Shown here: positions 1 through 7,365 of the stretch, one piece after another
How positions within the stretch are numbered: position 1 is the stretch's first letter
Layout: each line of letters begins with the position of its first letter
Origin: Streptosporangium canum
GTDB taxonomy: Bacteria; Actinomycetota; Actinomycetes; Streptosporangiales; Streptosporangiaceae
Length of the DNA: 48,121 bases
Assembly (NCBI RefSeq): GCF_900113865.1
Contig: NZ_FOQY01000050.1
Location: 1-48,121 of the forward strand
Direction of reading: 5' to 3'
Position numbers and translations under genes: made by a program
The notes under the pieces: generated by a model
The model's input: only the letters and a program-made list of their open reading frames with translations
Databases searched by the model: none
Told to the model about the DNA's origin: nothing

Positions 1-261
1 GGCATCGGCAGAGCGGTTCTGGATGGCCGCCGTGATGTACCCAACTGGGCCGTTCTCCGATGACTCCGCGATGTAAGCCATGGCCCCTTCCCGCGCCAGG
101 AACGCGGCAAAATGCGGCGCCAATTCGTCAGCGGCGTGGACCAGATGGAAGGTATCCGGTCTTGCATCGACATGGAGATCATGCACGAAGCGATTCAACT
201 GCGCCAAGATCACGACGTCGTCAGAGGTAGCTCGCCGTATCTGAACCGAAGGTGTCGCCAT
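1..261 (-). CDS. GNAT-type N-acetyltransferase, N-terminal part (runs off window)
   Basis: The reverse strand from ATG at 261 is open to the window edge and gives 87 residues beginning MATPSVQIRRATSDD. The start fits a GNAT fold: a first beta strand with an IRRAT motif, a helix carrying LAQLNRFVHDLH, and a strand pair ending in GPVGYITAAIQ, the position before the acetyl-CoA loop. The coenzyme A binding loop lies off the window. GNAT proteins transfer acetyl groups from acetyl-CoA to amines; the substrate cannot be read here. No convincing ribosome binding site precedes the ATG. It lies beside an integration scar (385-430), so it may mark the chromosomal side of that junction. Confidence 0.7.
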   Translation of the reverse strand, partial: MATPSVQIRRATSDDVVILAQLNRFVHDLHVDARPDTFHLVHAADELAPHFAAFLAREGAMAYIAESSENGPVGYITAAIQNRSADA

Positions 262-350
262 GGGGGGAAATGATGTCCCATGATCGACCCCGAAGACCAA
301 GGGTTTTCAGTCCCGGCCGAGACTCGTAGTCACTCATTTAGACACGCAGA

Positions 351-380
351 GGCCTCCCGTGATCACACGGGGGGCCTTCT
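351..380. terminator. Hairpin terminator beside the tRNA-Thr scar
   Basis: An 11-bp stem (351-361 with 366-376, one G-T pair) has a 4-base loop and is followed by TTCT. It lies next to the 3' end of the tRNA-Thr fragment on the minus strand and is probably the old tRNA terminator. Confidence 0.6.
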
Positions 381-384
381 GAGC

Positions 385-430
385 TGGAGCCGCCTTGGGG
401 AATCGAACCCCAGACCCCTACATCACGAGT
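385..430 (-). pseudogene. 3' half of tRNA-Thr(CGT), integration scar
   Basis: On the minus strand the sequence runs from an anticodon loop CTCGTGA (anticodon CGT) through a good T arm (GGGGTTCGATTCCCC) to the acceptor strand AGGCGGC and an encoded CCA. No 5' half (GCCGCCT, D arm) is found upstream and the anticodon stem cannot form. A 3' half from the anticodon onward is what tyrosine recombinases duplicate when they insert into tRNA genes, so this reads as an att core. An integrase relic follows at 613-1215, but its own target is more likely tRNA-Arg. Confidence 0.75.
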
Positions 431-515
431 CAACGGCACATCCCAGGTCGGTGGTCTCGCGCCCTGGTCAGACGGTAGATACAGGTCGGTGGCGTGTGAT
501 CGCGTAAGGCGGTGT

Positions 516-536
516 TGCTGTACGGGGCTGCTGTAC
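516..536. repeat. Paired direct repeat TGCTGTAC next to the scar
   Basis: TGCTGTAC occurs at 516-523 and again at 529-536, a period of 13 bp, about 90 bp from the tRNA-Thr fragment. Comparable pairs accompany most other tRNA scars in the window. Integrase or excisionase binding is an inference. Confidence 0.45.
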
Positions 537-612
537 AGCACTCCTCGCCGGGCTGTGGCACGGCCGCTCGATCACCGCTCGCTGTGACTAGCTCAAGACC
601 TTCCTACAGATC

Positions 613-1215
613 ATGTCCGCGCATCGGTTGTCCGCCTTCTTCCATGTGGCTGCCTACACGGGCGCCCGACGTGGGGAACTGCTCAACCTGCGCTGGTCCG
701 ACGTCGACCTCGACGGCAAGCAGATCACCATCACCGGCTCGGCCGCATTCATCGACGGCGAGCGTATCGAGGGGACCACCAAGAGCGGCCGGAAGCGCAT
801 CGTCAGCCTTGATGACGGGACGGTCAGGGTCCTGAAGGCGCAGCGGAGCAAGCAGGCCGCCGACAAGCTGGTAGCCGGGCAGGAGTGGCGCGGAACCGAT
901 GACCACGTGTTCACGACCGGCTGGGGTGAGCCGATTCATCCCGACACGGTCAGCTCGCTCACCGCCACCATGATCCGCCGCTACAACGACCTGGTGAAGG
1001 GACCGACGCCCAAGAAGCCGCTCCCGCACGCCCGGCTTCACGACCTGCGGCACATCCACGCCACGACGCTGCTCCTGGCCGGCGTCCCCGTCCACGTCGT
1101 CGCCGCCCGGCTCGGCCACGCCGCCCCGTCCATCACCCTCCGTGTCTACGCCCACGTGATCAGGGCAGCGGAAGCCTCCGCGGCCGATGTCTTCGCCAAC
1201 GCCATTGGCGAGTAG
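613..1215 (+). pseudogene. Tyrosine recombinase (integrase), C-terminal catalytic part
   Basis: The 200 residues form a nearly complete phage-integrase catalytic domain. Visible are Arg I in TGARRGE (R19), the HxxR box HDLRH (H143, R146), GHA (H169) and the nucleophile in RVYAHV (Y179). Reading upstream, the frame continues as LKTFLQI, still integrase-like, to a TAG at 589-591, and beyond that no homology is visible. The arm-binding and core-binding N-terminus (roughly 170-200 residues in the family) is therefore gone. The gene ends 115 bp from the 3' end of tRNA-Arg(ACG), the usual layout for elements that integrate into a tRNA. It could still make a catalytic domain, but is probably dead. 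Confidence 0.85.
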
Positions 1216-1236
1216 TGGGAGCCAACCGGGAGCCCC

Positions 1237-1258
1237 TGTTAGCAAGGGTGTTAGCAAG
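1237..1258. repeat. Paired direct repeat TGTTAGCAAG between integrase relic and tRNA-Arg
   Basis: TGTTAGCAAG is at 1237-1246 and 1249-1258, period 12 bp. It is preceded by GGGAGCC twice at about 11-bp period (around 1217-1235). This two-part arrangement of phased repeats recurs at other tRNA scars and suits integrase arm sites (inference). Confidence 0.5.
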
Positions 1259-1280
1259 AACCCCGAACGATTAAGAAAAG

Positions 1281-1323
1281 AAGAAGGCCCCTGAGCGGAT
1301 AATCCCTGCTCAGGGGCCTTCTT
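1281..1323. terminator. Strong bidirectional terminator between integrase relic and tRNA-Arg
   Basis: Perfect 16-bp inverted repeat (1281-1296 and 1308-1323) with an 11-base loop and A-rich/T-rich flanks. It serves the plus-strand integrase and the minus-strand tRNA. Confidence 0.8.
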
Positions 1324-1330
1324 GCTGCTG

Positions 1331-1403
1331 TGCGGCCGGAGGTACTCGAAACCCCAACCTTCTGATCCGTAGTCAGATGCTCTATCCATTGAGCTACGGC
1401 CGC
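1331..1403 (-). tRNA. tRNA-Arg(ACG)
   Basis: A full 73-nt cloverleaf on the minus strand: acceptor GCGGCCG paired with CGGCCGC, D arm with GCTC/GAGC, anticodon loop CTACGGA (anticodon ACG), T arm GGGGT/ACCTC with loop TTCGAGT, discriminator A. No CCA is encoded. ACG is the wobble arginine tRNA read after A34 deamination. Its 3' end faces the integrase relic, so it is the likely attachment site of that lost element. Confidence 0.9.
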
Positions 1404-1870
1404 TCGCTGCGTAAGTAATCATAGCGGGTCTTGAGCCATGCCTCGAACCACTTAACGGACGCGTCTCTGACGGGCTCGTTGGTCCCCGCGTTCTCCGGCG
1501 TGGGCGAGCGAGTGTCTCCTGCTCACGGGATCGAGGGATCGGGGTGATCATGTAGGTGGGGCGGGGGCGGCTTGGAGGATCGAGGGAAGCATTCCCGGGA
1601 AGCGGGTCTCTGTCTCGGCCTGGCGGAGGTCGGGGCGGCGAAAGCCGCCTTCCGGGGGACGCGGAGGGATCGGCCTCGCGGAGGATCTTCACATGGGAGC
1701 TCACCGGTCACGCCGCGGACGAGACCCGGACCGCGGATCGCGGACGGGTCGGCGCGTTCGGCTCGAACGGGTCTGCGCTCTGGAGGTTCGTGCCGACCGA
1801 GCGTGCCCGTTCGCAGGGCGGGACATGGCTGGGGTCGCTCCATATGGAACGGGAGGGACCAAGGCTCTCC

Positions 1871-2035
1871 GCATACCGCACAGGTGATCCGCGCATACTG
1901 CACGGGCCTTCTGCATACCGCACAGGTGATCTGCGCACACTGCACGGGCCTTCTGCATACCGTACGGGTGATCCGCGCATACCGCGCAGGTCCTCTGCAT
2001 ACCGTACGTGTCCTCTACATACCGCCCGAGCAGGT
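1871..2035. repeat. Iteron-like tandem array, eight half-units of about 21 bp
   Basis: Three 42-bp units start at 1871, 1913 and 1955 and are followed by shortened copies at 1997 and 2017. Each unit is two half-units built on ATACYGnnCnGG. The ATAC-type cores fall at 1873, 1895, 1915, 1937, 1957, 1979, 1999 and 2019, so spacing alternates 22/20 bp and averages two helical turns. Because 42 is divisible by three, open frames run through it in several phases, but none resembles a protein. It occupies most of a 740-bp gene-free stretch upstream of tRNA-Arg. Confidence 0.8.
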
Positions 2036-2062
2036 TATGCAGGGGGTCTCCCTCTCCCCGGA

Positions 2063-2110
2063 CTACACGATCTCCCCGGGCTACACGATTCAGTCCCTGG
2101 ACTACACGAT
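2063..2110. repeat. Three CTACACGAT direct repeats
   Basis: CTACACGAT is exact at 2063-2071, 2081-2089 and 2102-2110 (periods 18 and 21 bp), just after the iteron-like array and before the 3' end of the next minus-strand gene. It may be part of the same binding region. Confidence 0.6.
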
Positions 2111-2149
2111 CAAGGCGGACCTCAAGCGCGTGGGGTGCCGGGGAGGAGG

Positions 2150-2740
2150 TCATGCGCTGGAGTCGCTGGTGACCTTCTCACCACCGTCCCGATCGCCGGG
2201 AACCTCCTTCGGGGACTTCTTCGGGAACAGGGTGTAGCTCACCGGCCAGAGCACCGCGATCAGCGGGATCTTGAGCAGGCTGCCCATGAAGGCGGTCAGA
2301 GCGGCCGTCCGCGAGGGGTCGTCGACGATGCGGATCAGACCGGACAGCAGGACGCAGGTGATGCCGTACGCGATGACGATGCGGAGCCATATGCCCCATT
2401 CGTAGCGGGCTCTGGCCATGCCGCCGGCCGGGGGTTTCCACGGTGCTGGGCCTCCGGCGAAGCGGTGGGCGAACGTGGCGTCGGCCCACTTGACGGTCCG
2501 GTGGCCGAAGACGATCGAGTAGCCGAGGTAGGCGGCGGCCAGGCCGTGGTGCCAGGCCGCCTCCGCCCCGCCGCGCATGTCGATGACGGCGGCGGTGAGC
2601 AGGACCACGTCGAGCAGCGGCACCGAGACCAGCAGGACCGTGCTGAGCCGCCGCATGCCCCAGAGGTAGCGCGAGGCGAGCCCCAGTCCGAGGAGGACCC
2701 AGAATCCAATCTCGCAACCGATGATAATCGCCAGAATCAT
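2150..2740 (-). CDS. Conserved integral membrane protein, about 196 aa
   Basis: From ATG at 2740 the protein begins MILAIIIGCEIGFWVLLGLG, a transmembrane segment right at the N-terminus. Three or four further hydrophobic stretches follow (around LSTVLLVSVPLLDVVLLTAA, LAAAYLGYSIVFG, WLRIVIAYGITCVLLSGLI and LLKIPLIAVLWPVSYTLF), and the tail is charged. An upstream ATG at 2776 would add 12 residues without membrane character, so the shorter form is preferred; neither start has a strong ribosome binding site. I do not recognise a characterised family. It is divergent from the sensor kinase at 2884 and may share its control region. Confidence 0.75.
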   Translation of the reverse strand: MILAIIIGCEIGFWVLLGLGLASRYLWGMRRLSTVLLVSVPLLDVVLLTAAVIDMRGGAEAAWHHGLAAAYLGYSIVFGHRTVKWADATFAHRFAGGPAPWKPPAGGMARARYEWGIWLRIVIAYGITCVLLSGLIRIVDDPSRTAALTAFMGSLLKIPLIAVLWPVSYTLFPKKSPKEVPGDRDGGEKVTSDSSA

Positions 2741-2808
2741 GGTCCCAGGATCGCCGGTCACCCCGCGGCCGGGCATCGTCGAGGGTGATGAACCGGCCTA
2801 CATCCTTG

Positions 2809-2826
2809 TGTGTACGAGGTGTGTAC
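2809..2826. promoter_or_regulatory. Direct repeat TGTGTAC x2, possible response-regulator operator
   Basis: TGTGTAC at 2809-2815 and 2820-2826, period 11 bp, lies between the divergent membrane protein and sensor kinase genes. NarL-type regulators often autoregulate through phased repeats; the assignment is inference. Confidence 0.35.
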
Positions 2827-2883
2827 GGCGGCCCGTTCCCCAGCCGGATCAATCGCCCTGCCAGGGATGATGGGATGGAGGGC

Positions 2884-4014
2884 ATGAGACGGGACGACGC
2901 GCTGTGGGCCGTGGCGTGCTTCGCCGGCGGCCTCGTCCTGCTGGCCGCCGGCGCCTATCTGCACCGGGCGACGCCCGCCTACCTGCTCGCCGTACCGCTG
3001 CTGGTCAGCTGCCTGGGCGTCGCGGTACGGCGGAGCTCGCCGATGGCCGCTCTCTGGCTGGGCCTCGTCGCCATCGTCGCGGACGGCTTCCTGGGTCCGT
3101 CCATGGGCACGATCCTGGTCTTCACCGACAACATCTACGCGGCCGTCCGGTACGGCCCGGCCAGGCTGGGCAAGTGGATGCTCGGCATCACCTCGGTCTT
3201 CGCCATCGTCGGCGGGACGGCCGCCGGGTTCGTCTTCCGGGATCTGAGCCTCCTCGCCGTGGCCGTCGTCCAGCTCGGCCTGATCGGGATCACCCCGGTC
3301 TTCACTGGAATGATCATGAAACAGCTCCACGACCGGGCCGAGTCCGAGCGGTCCAGGGCCGAGCAGGTCGCGCGGCTGGCGGAGCTGGACCGGCGGGCGG
3401 CGGTGGAATCCGAGCGGGCCAGGATGGCCAGGGAACTGCACGACATGATCGCCAACCACTTCAGTGCGATCGCCATCCAGTCCACGGCCGTGCTCTCCCG
3501 TAAGGACCTGCCCGCCGAGGCCGTACGGAACGTCCTGGAGTCCATCCGGGAGAACAGCGTCCAGGGCATGGCCGAGATGCGCACCATGATCGGGCTGCTC
3601 CGGCAGGACGGCGAGGAGGCCGAGGCCACCCGGCGGCGGGTGGCCGATGCGGAGGATCTGGCGGACCGGGCGCGGGAGGCGGGGCTGGAGGTGCGGTTCC
3701 GCGTGGACGGCGACGCCCGGGATCTGCCCGCCTCGGTGGACCTCGCCGGATACCGGATCGTCCAGGAGTCGCTGACCAACGCGCTCAAGCACGGCGGAAA
3801 GATCGCCGACCTCGCGATCGGTTACCGGCCCGGCCTGCTCACGCTGACCGTGGACAACCCGGTCAACGGCGTCGGGCGGGCACTTCCCGGCGCGGGCGCG
3901 GGACTCGTCGGCATGCGGGAACGGGCCGCCCTCGTCGGCGGCGTCATCGAGGCCGGACCACACAACGACGGCTGGCGTGTCCGCGCCGAGCTGCCCACCG
4001 GGGAGATCTCATGA
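2884..4014 (+). CDS. Sensor histidine kinase, NarL/HisKA_3 type
   Basis: The 376-residue protein opens with four to five hydrophobic segments (about residues 5-140), then a linker helix, a HisKA_3 dimerisation domain with the phospho-acceptor box ARELHD (H186), and an ATPase domain with N box ESLTNALKHGG and G box GAGLVGMRERA. It autophosphorylates and passes phosphate to the regulator encoded next. The ATG at 2884 has GGAGGG at 2877-2882, which selects it over upstream in-frame starts. The stop overlaps the regulator start by four bases (ATGA), so the two are translationally coupled. The short extracytoplasmic loops suggest sensing within or close to the membrane; the stimulus is unknown. 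Confidence 0.93.
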   Translation: MRRDDALWAVACFAGGLVLLAAGAYLHRATPAYLLAVPLLVSCLGVAVRRSSPMAALWLGLVAIVADGFLGPSMGTILVFTDNIYAAVRYGPARLGKWMLGITSVFAIVGGTAAGFVFRDLSLLAVAVVQLGLIGITPVFTGMIMKQLHDRAESERSRAEQVARLAELDRRAAVESERARMARELHDMIANHFSAIAIQSTAVLSRKDLPAEAVRNVLESIRENSVQGMAEMRTMIGLLRQDGEEAEATRRRVADAEDLADRAREAGLEVRFRVDGDARDLPASVDLAGYRIVQESLTNALKHGGKIADLAIGYRPGLLTLTVDNPVNGVGRALPGAGAGLVGMRERAALVGGVIEAGPHNDGWRVRAELPTGEIS

Positions 4015-4652
4015 CCATCCGAGTCCTCGTCGCCGACGATCACGCGGCGGTCCGCGCCGGGATCGCCCTCATCCTCGAAGGTCAGGAGGACATCGAGGTC
4101 GTCGGCCAGGCCTCGGACGGGGAGCAGGCCGTCGCCATGGCCCTCGGACTACGGCCCGACGTGGTGCTGATGGACATCCGGATGCCGAAGCTGGACGGGA
4201 TCTCCGCGACGCGCGAGCTGAGCGGGATCGCCGACGTCCTGATCCTGACCACGTTCGACATCGACGAATACATCTTCGGGGCGCTGCGGGCGGGGGCCGC
4301 CGGGTTCCTGCTCAAGAACACCGACGCCGACGCGCTGGTGGACGCCGTGCGGGTGGTGGCCCGGGGGGATGGGCTCATCTCACCGTCGGTCACCCGGCGA
4401 CTGATCTCGGCCTTCGGCACGGCCGTCCCGGAGCGCAGGCCGCAGGAGGTGGGCGGCCTGACTCCGCGCGAGCGGGAGGTGCTGGCCTGCATCGGGCGGG
4501 GCATGTCGAACGCGGAGATCTCCGTCGAGCTGGACATGGCGGAGGCGACCACGAAGACCCATGTCAGCAGGTTGCTGAACAAGCTGGGTCTCCGCAGCCG
4601 CGTCCAGGCGGCGATCCTGGCTCAGGAGCTCTCGTCGGGGACCGGGACGTAG
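4011..4652 (+). CDS. Response regulator, NarL/FixJ family
   Basis: This 213-residue protein has a receiver domain (residues 1-120) with acidic DD at 9-10, the phosphorylation site D55 in LMDIRMP, T/S near LTTF and K in FLLKNTDAD. A LuxR-type helix-turn-helix follows (about 148-205: LTPREREVLACIGRGMSNAE then KTHVSRLLNKLGLRSR). It is the cognate partner of the kinase just upstream. Its 3' end overlaps the convergent MaoC-like gene by 31 bp. Likely targets are its own operon or the divergent membrane protein at 2150-2740. Confidence 0.94.
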   Translation: MTIRVLVADDHAAVRAGIALILEGQEDIEVVGQASDGEQAVAMALGLRPDVVLMDIRMPKLDGISATRELSGIADVLILTTFDIDEYIFGALRAGAAGFLLKNTDADALVDAVRVVARGDGLISPSVTRRLISAFGTAVPERRPQEVGGLTPREREVLACIGRGMSNAEISVELDMAEATTKTHVSRLLNKLGLRSRVQAAILAQELSSGTGT

Positions 4653-5092
4653 AGGGAGAGGGTCTCCGCGATGCAGGCCGGCCTCTTCTGTCCTTCGACC
4701 TCGATGGTCAGGCGCATGTTCGACAGGTAGCCCGAGGGGGTTCCCTTGACGTCGACGAGCTCCGCGCCCGCCCGGATCAGCGCGCCGACCGGGACCGGCG
4801 CGGGGAAACGGACCTTGTTGAGCCCGTAGTTGATCCCCATGGCCAGGCCGTCCACCCGGACCAGCTCCGTCATGAACGACGGCAGCAGCGACAGGCTCAG
4901 GTAGCCGTGGGCGATGGTCCCCCCGAACGGGCCTTCCTTCGCCTTCTCGACGTCCACGTGGATCCACTGGTGGTCGTCGGTCGCGTCGGCGAACAGATTG
5001 ACCCGTTCCTGGGTGATCCGGCGCCATTCGGTGTAGCCGAGATGCTCGCCGACGGCCGCCTTGAGCTCCCTGACATCGTTGAAGATCCTCAT
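4622..5092 (-). CDS. MaoC family dehydratase (NodN-like hot-dog fold)
   Basis: The 156-residue protein carries the R-hydratase signature: FADATDDHQWIHVD around residues 35-48, with the catalytic Asp and His, followed by PFGGTIAHGYLSLSLLP. Single-domain MaoC proteins of this length hydrate enoyl-CoA or remove water from 3-hydroxyacyl-CoA in lipid metabolism. It is convergent with the response regulator and only 10 bp from the end of the beta-propeller gene, which is on the same strand upstream. Substrate and pathway are not evident from the neighbours. Confidence 0.9.
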   Translation of the reverse strand: MRIFNDVRELKAAVGEHLGYTEWRRITQERVNLFADATDDHQWIHVDVEKAKEGPFGGTIAHGYLSLSLLPSFMTELVRVDGLAMGINYGLNKVRFPAPVPVGALIRAGAELVDVKGTPSGYLSNMRLTIEVEGQKRPACIAETLSLYVPVPDESS

Positions 5093-5102
5093 ACCTGAAA
5101 CT

Positions 5103-6584
5103 TTATTCCGTCGAGGGGACGGCGAGAAGGTTCACCACCGTCAGCTCCTTGCCGCCGCCTTCCATCGTCGTCGTGCACGAGGTGCCCTTCCCCGTGGGGG
5201 CGGGCTCTCCCGGCGGGCGGGGGATGGAAGTGGCGTCGACCTTCCTGCACTCCTCCACCTGCCGCTGTCCCTCGTCCCAGTAGAGGACCGACGTGGGCGA
5301 GGAGGAGGTGCCGGTTCCGTAGCTCCCTCCACCGGACGGGTCCCGCCTGCCGATTCCGGCCGTGGTCCCGGTGACCGGGTCGTACACCGCGATCAGAGGC
5401 GCCTGCCCGTCCTCGATCTCCTCGCCCCGCGCGTCCCGGCCCACGACCCCGGAGACATGGAAGAGTCCGAACCCGCGGGCGAGGGAACGCTCCCCACCCC
5501 AGAGGCTCAGGTCCGGCGGGCTCTTGCGGTCCGAACCGTCCACCCGCTGCACCACGCTTGCGTCGTTCTCCTGGTCCTTCTCCTTCCCGAAGCACCAGAC
5601 CGGGCCGCAGCGGAGTCCCTGGACACCGGCCGGGACGTTCACCTCGGCCGCCTGCCCCGTCTCCAGGTTGACCACCTTGGTCTGGTTCTTCTGCTCATCC
5701 TCCCCCTCTCCCCCCTTGGCGACGTCGACCGCCCACGGCCAGGACATCAGGTGGAGGCCGTCCGTCCCGGCGATCTTCTCCGGGGACCCGCCGGCCAGGG
5801 GCATGCGGTAGATCCCCCCGCCGGCCGCCGACCAGACGACGGAGTCCGCGGTGACGCCGATCCGCTCCACCTCGGAGAGGTCTCCGGTGACCTGCCCGAC
5901 CTGCTTCGCCGTGCCGCCGGCCCGGGGCACCACCCAGAAGTCGGCCCATTTGTCGGAGTTGTTGGGAGTCTCACCCCACCACGCGATGTACTCCGATCCC
6001 GCCTCGACGTCCTGCACGTAATAGCCCTTGCCTCCCTCGGGGGCAGGCATGTCGGCGAGCACGGTGCTCGTGCCGGCCGCCGTGTCGTAGACCTCCAGCC
6101 GGCCGGCTTTCTCGAAGGAGGACTCGGCGACCAGCAGCAGCTCGGTGGCGCTCAACCCGGTCACCGGCCGGTATCTCCAGCCGTCCGCGGCCTTCACCGG
6201 GATCTTGGTCACCGCCGCGGGCCATACCTCGGCCGCGGGCCGTATCGCGACCCTGCGAGGCTCCGCGGCGTCGGTCGGCCCGGCGGAAGCCGTGGCGGTG
6301 GCCGTGGCCGTGGCCGTGGCCGTGGCCGTGGCCGTGGCCGTGGCCGCCGAGAGGGTCTGTCCTTCTCCGCCCCCGCTGGAGAAGAATCCCCTGGCCACCG
6401 CCGTACCGCCGCCGATCACCGCGATCACCCCGGCGACCGCGAGCGCGGACTGCACCCGCCTGCGCGTGCGCCGCCCGCGCCGCCGGTTAACCGCCGCGAG
6501 CAGGTCGCCCACCGGTGGAGGCGCGGCGTCGGCCGCCCCGGTCAGCGTGCGGGCCAGCTCCGCCTCGCTCCTGTCGTACGTCAT
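5103..6584 (-). CDS. Membrane-anchored beta-propeller protein, putative anti-sigma partner
   Basis: The 493-residue protein starts with ATG at 6584, overlapping the stop of the sigma gene (ATGA). Residues 1-44 are cytoplasmic and contain an ELARTLTGAAD-type helix. A basic stretch (NRRRGRRTRRR) precedes one transmembrane helix (about 46-66), followed by an Ala-Thr repeat linker and a large extracytoplasmic domain with TolB/six-bladed-propeller-like strands. The topology and coupling match SigE-family sigma/membrane-partner pairs of actinomycetes. No ZAS zinc motif (HxxxCxxC) is present, so anti-sigma activity is inferred from context. Extended frames that would lengthen the N-terminus overlap the sigma gene and are rejected. 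Confidence 0.85.
   Translation of the reverse strand: MTYDRSEAELARTLTGAADAAPPPVGDLLAAVNRRRGRRTRRRVQSALAVAGVIAVIGGGTAVARGFFSSGGGEGQTLSAATATATATATATATATATASAGPTDAAEPRRVAIRPAAEVWPAAVTKIPVKAADGWRYRPVTGLSATELLLVAESSFEKAGRLEVYDTAAGTSTVLADMPAPEGGKGYYVQDVEAGSEYIAWWGETPNNSDKWADFWVVPRAGGTAKQVGQVTGDLSEVERIGVTADSVVWSAAGGGIYRMPLAGGSPEKIAGTDGLHLMSWPWAVDVAKGGEGEDEQKNQTKVVNLETGQAAEVNVPAGVQGLRCGPVWCFGKEKDQENDASVVQRVDGSDRKSPPDLSLWGGERSLARGFGLFHVSGVVGRDARGEEIEDGQAPLIAVYDPVTGTTAGIGRRDPSGGGSYGTGTSSSPTSVLYWDEGQRQVEECRKVDATSIPRPPGEPAPTGKGTSCTTTMEGGGKELTVVNLLAVPSTE
6289..6342. repeat. Hexanucleotide microsatellite (GCCGTG)n inside the propeller gene
   Basis: Nine GCCGTG-type hexamers in a row, seven of them perfect (6301-6342). 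On the minus strand they encode alternating Ala-Thr, forming the linker just outside the membrane. Unit changes would add or remove whole Ala-Thr pairs without a frameshift. Confidence 0.85.
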
Positions 6585-7120
6585 CCCACTCGCCCCGTTT
6601 CGAGATCGGTAACCCGGATTCTGAGCTTGTCCAGCGCACGGGCCGCCTGGCTGCGCACCGTGCCCCGCGATACGCCGAGAAGCTCGGCGATCTCCTGGTC
6701 CGACAGGTCCTCGTAGTAGCGCAGGACCAGCACGGCCCGCTGTTTGGGCGGCAGGCCCTCCAGCTCCTTCCACAGGCCGACGTCGCCGTCGAGGCGATCG
6801 TCGGTGTAGGTCACCTCGGGGACCGTCGCGACCAGCCGTTCTCTGCGTAATCGCCGCCAGCGACTGACGTGCAGGCGGGCCATGGTCGTGCGGACGTATC
6901 CCTCTGGATCATCTTTTTTCCGGATCCTGGACCATGCGTCCCCAAGGCGCATCAGCGCCTCCTGCGTCAGGTCGGCCGCGTCCTCGGCGTTACCGGCGAG
7001 GACATAGCCGTACCGGTACAGCGCGTCCCCCCGTGCGGCGACGAAATCTGTGAACTCCACACCCCAAGGACGCGGGGGACCCCCGTTCTGTTGCATCCCT
7101 CTCTTCGCAATCTTGGCCAT
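6581..7120 (-). CDS. ECF RNA polymerase sigma factor, SigE family
   Basis: The 179 residues contain region 2 (FTDFVAARGDALYRYGYVLAG through DLTQEALMRLGDAW and VRTTMARLHVSRWRR) and region 4 (LPPKQRAVLVLRYYEDLSDQ then IAELLGVSRGTVRSQAARAL). The spacing and the LxxDLTQEAL motif are typical of the actinobacterial SigE family. ATG at 7120 has GAGGG five bases upstream; an internal ATG at 7096 has a worse spacing. It is the first gene of an operon with the membrane propeller protein. The collagen-like protein lies divergently 245 bp away and is a candidate target. Confidence 0.93.
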   Translation of the reverse strand: MAKIAKRGMQQNGGPPRPWGVEFTDFVAARGDALYRYGYVLAGNAEDAADLTQEALMRLGDAWSRIRKKDDPEGYVRTTMARLHVSRWRRLRRERLVATVPEVTYTDDRLDGDVGLWKELEGLPPKQRAVLVLRYYEDLSDQEIAELLGVSRGTVRSQAARALDKLRIRVTDLETGRVG

Positions 7121-7365
7121 GCGCCCTCATCGCAAATTAATTCCGTCTAATTCGAGGATTCGGACCGAAGTCATAATCCGGCCCGAAACGCGGGCCATCG
7201 GAAGCGGCAGATGAGAACACTTTCCCCTCGCCGCGACACCCATTTAACCTCCGTTAACCGAATCGACGTGCCGGCACGCCTACCGATGGGTATCTCCGGG
7301 CTGTCACCACCATGGTGATTTCATATGAGTCCGATTCACCGGAACCATCGACGATACGGAACGAA

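Noticed and set aside
385..430. Functional tRNA-Thr gene
   Set aside because: No 5' half and no anticodon stem.
604..1704. 366-codon minus-strand frame
   Set aside because: It covers the integrase relic, terminator and tRNA-Arg and reads as low-complexity Arg/Gly/Pro.
1871..2035. CRISPR array
   Set aside because: Units are contiguous or nearly identical along their full length, with no unique spacers and no cas genes. The same holds for the arrays at 29536 and 30548.
1556..2788. Long plus-strand frames through the iteron-like array
   Set aside because: The array period is a multiple of three, so several frames stay open. The encoded repeats resemble no protein and overlap the membrane protein gene.
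2758..3963. 401-codon minus-strand frame opposite the sensor kinase
   Set aside because: Shadow of the kinase gene, rich in Asp/Gly/Arg, with no motifs.
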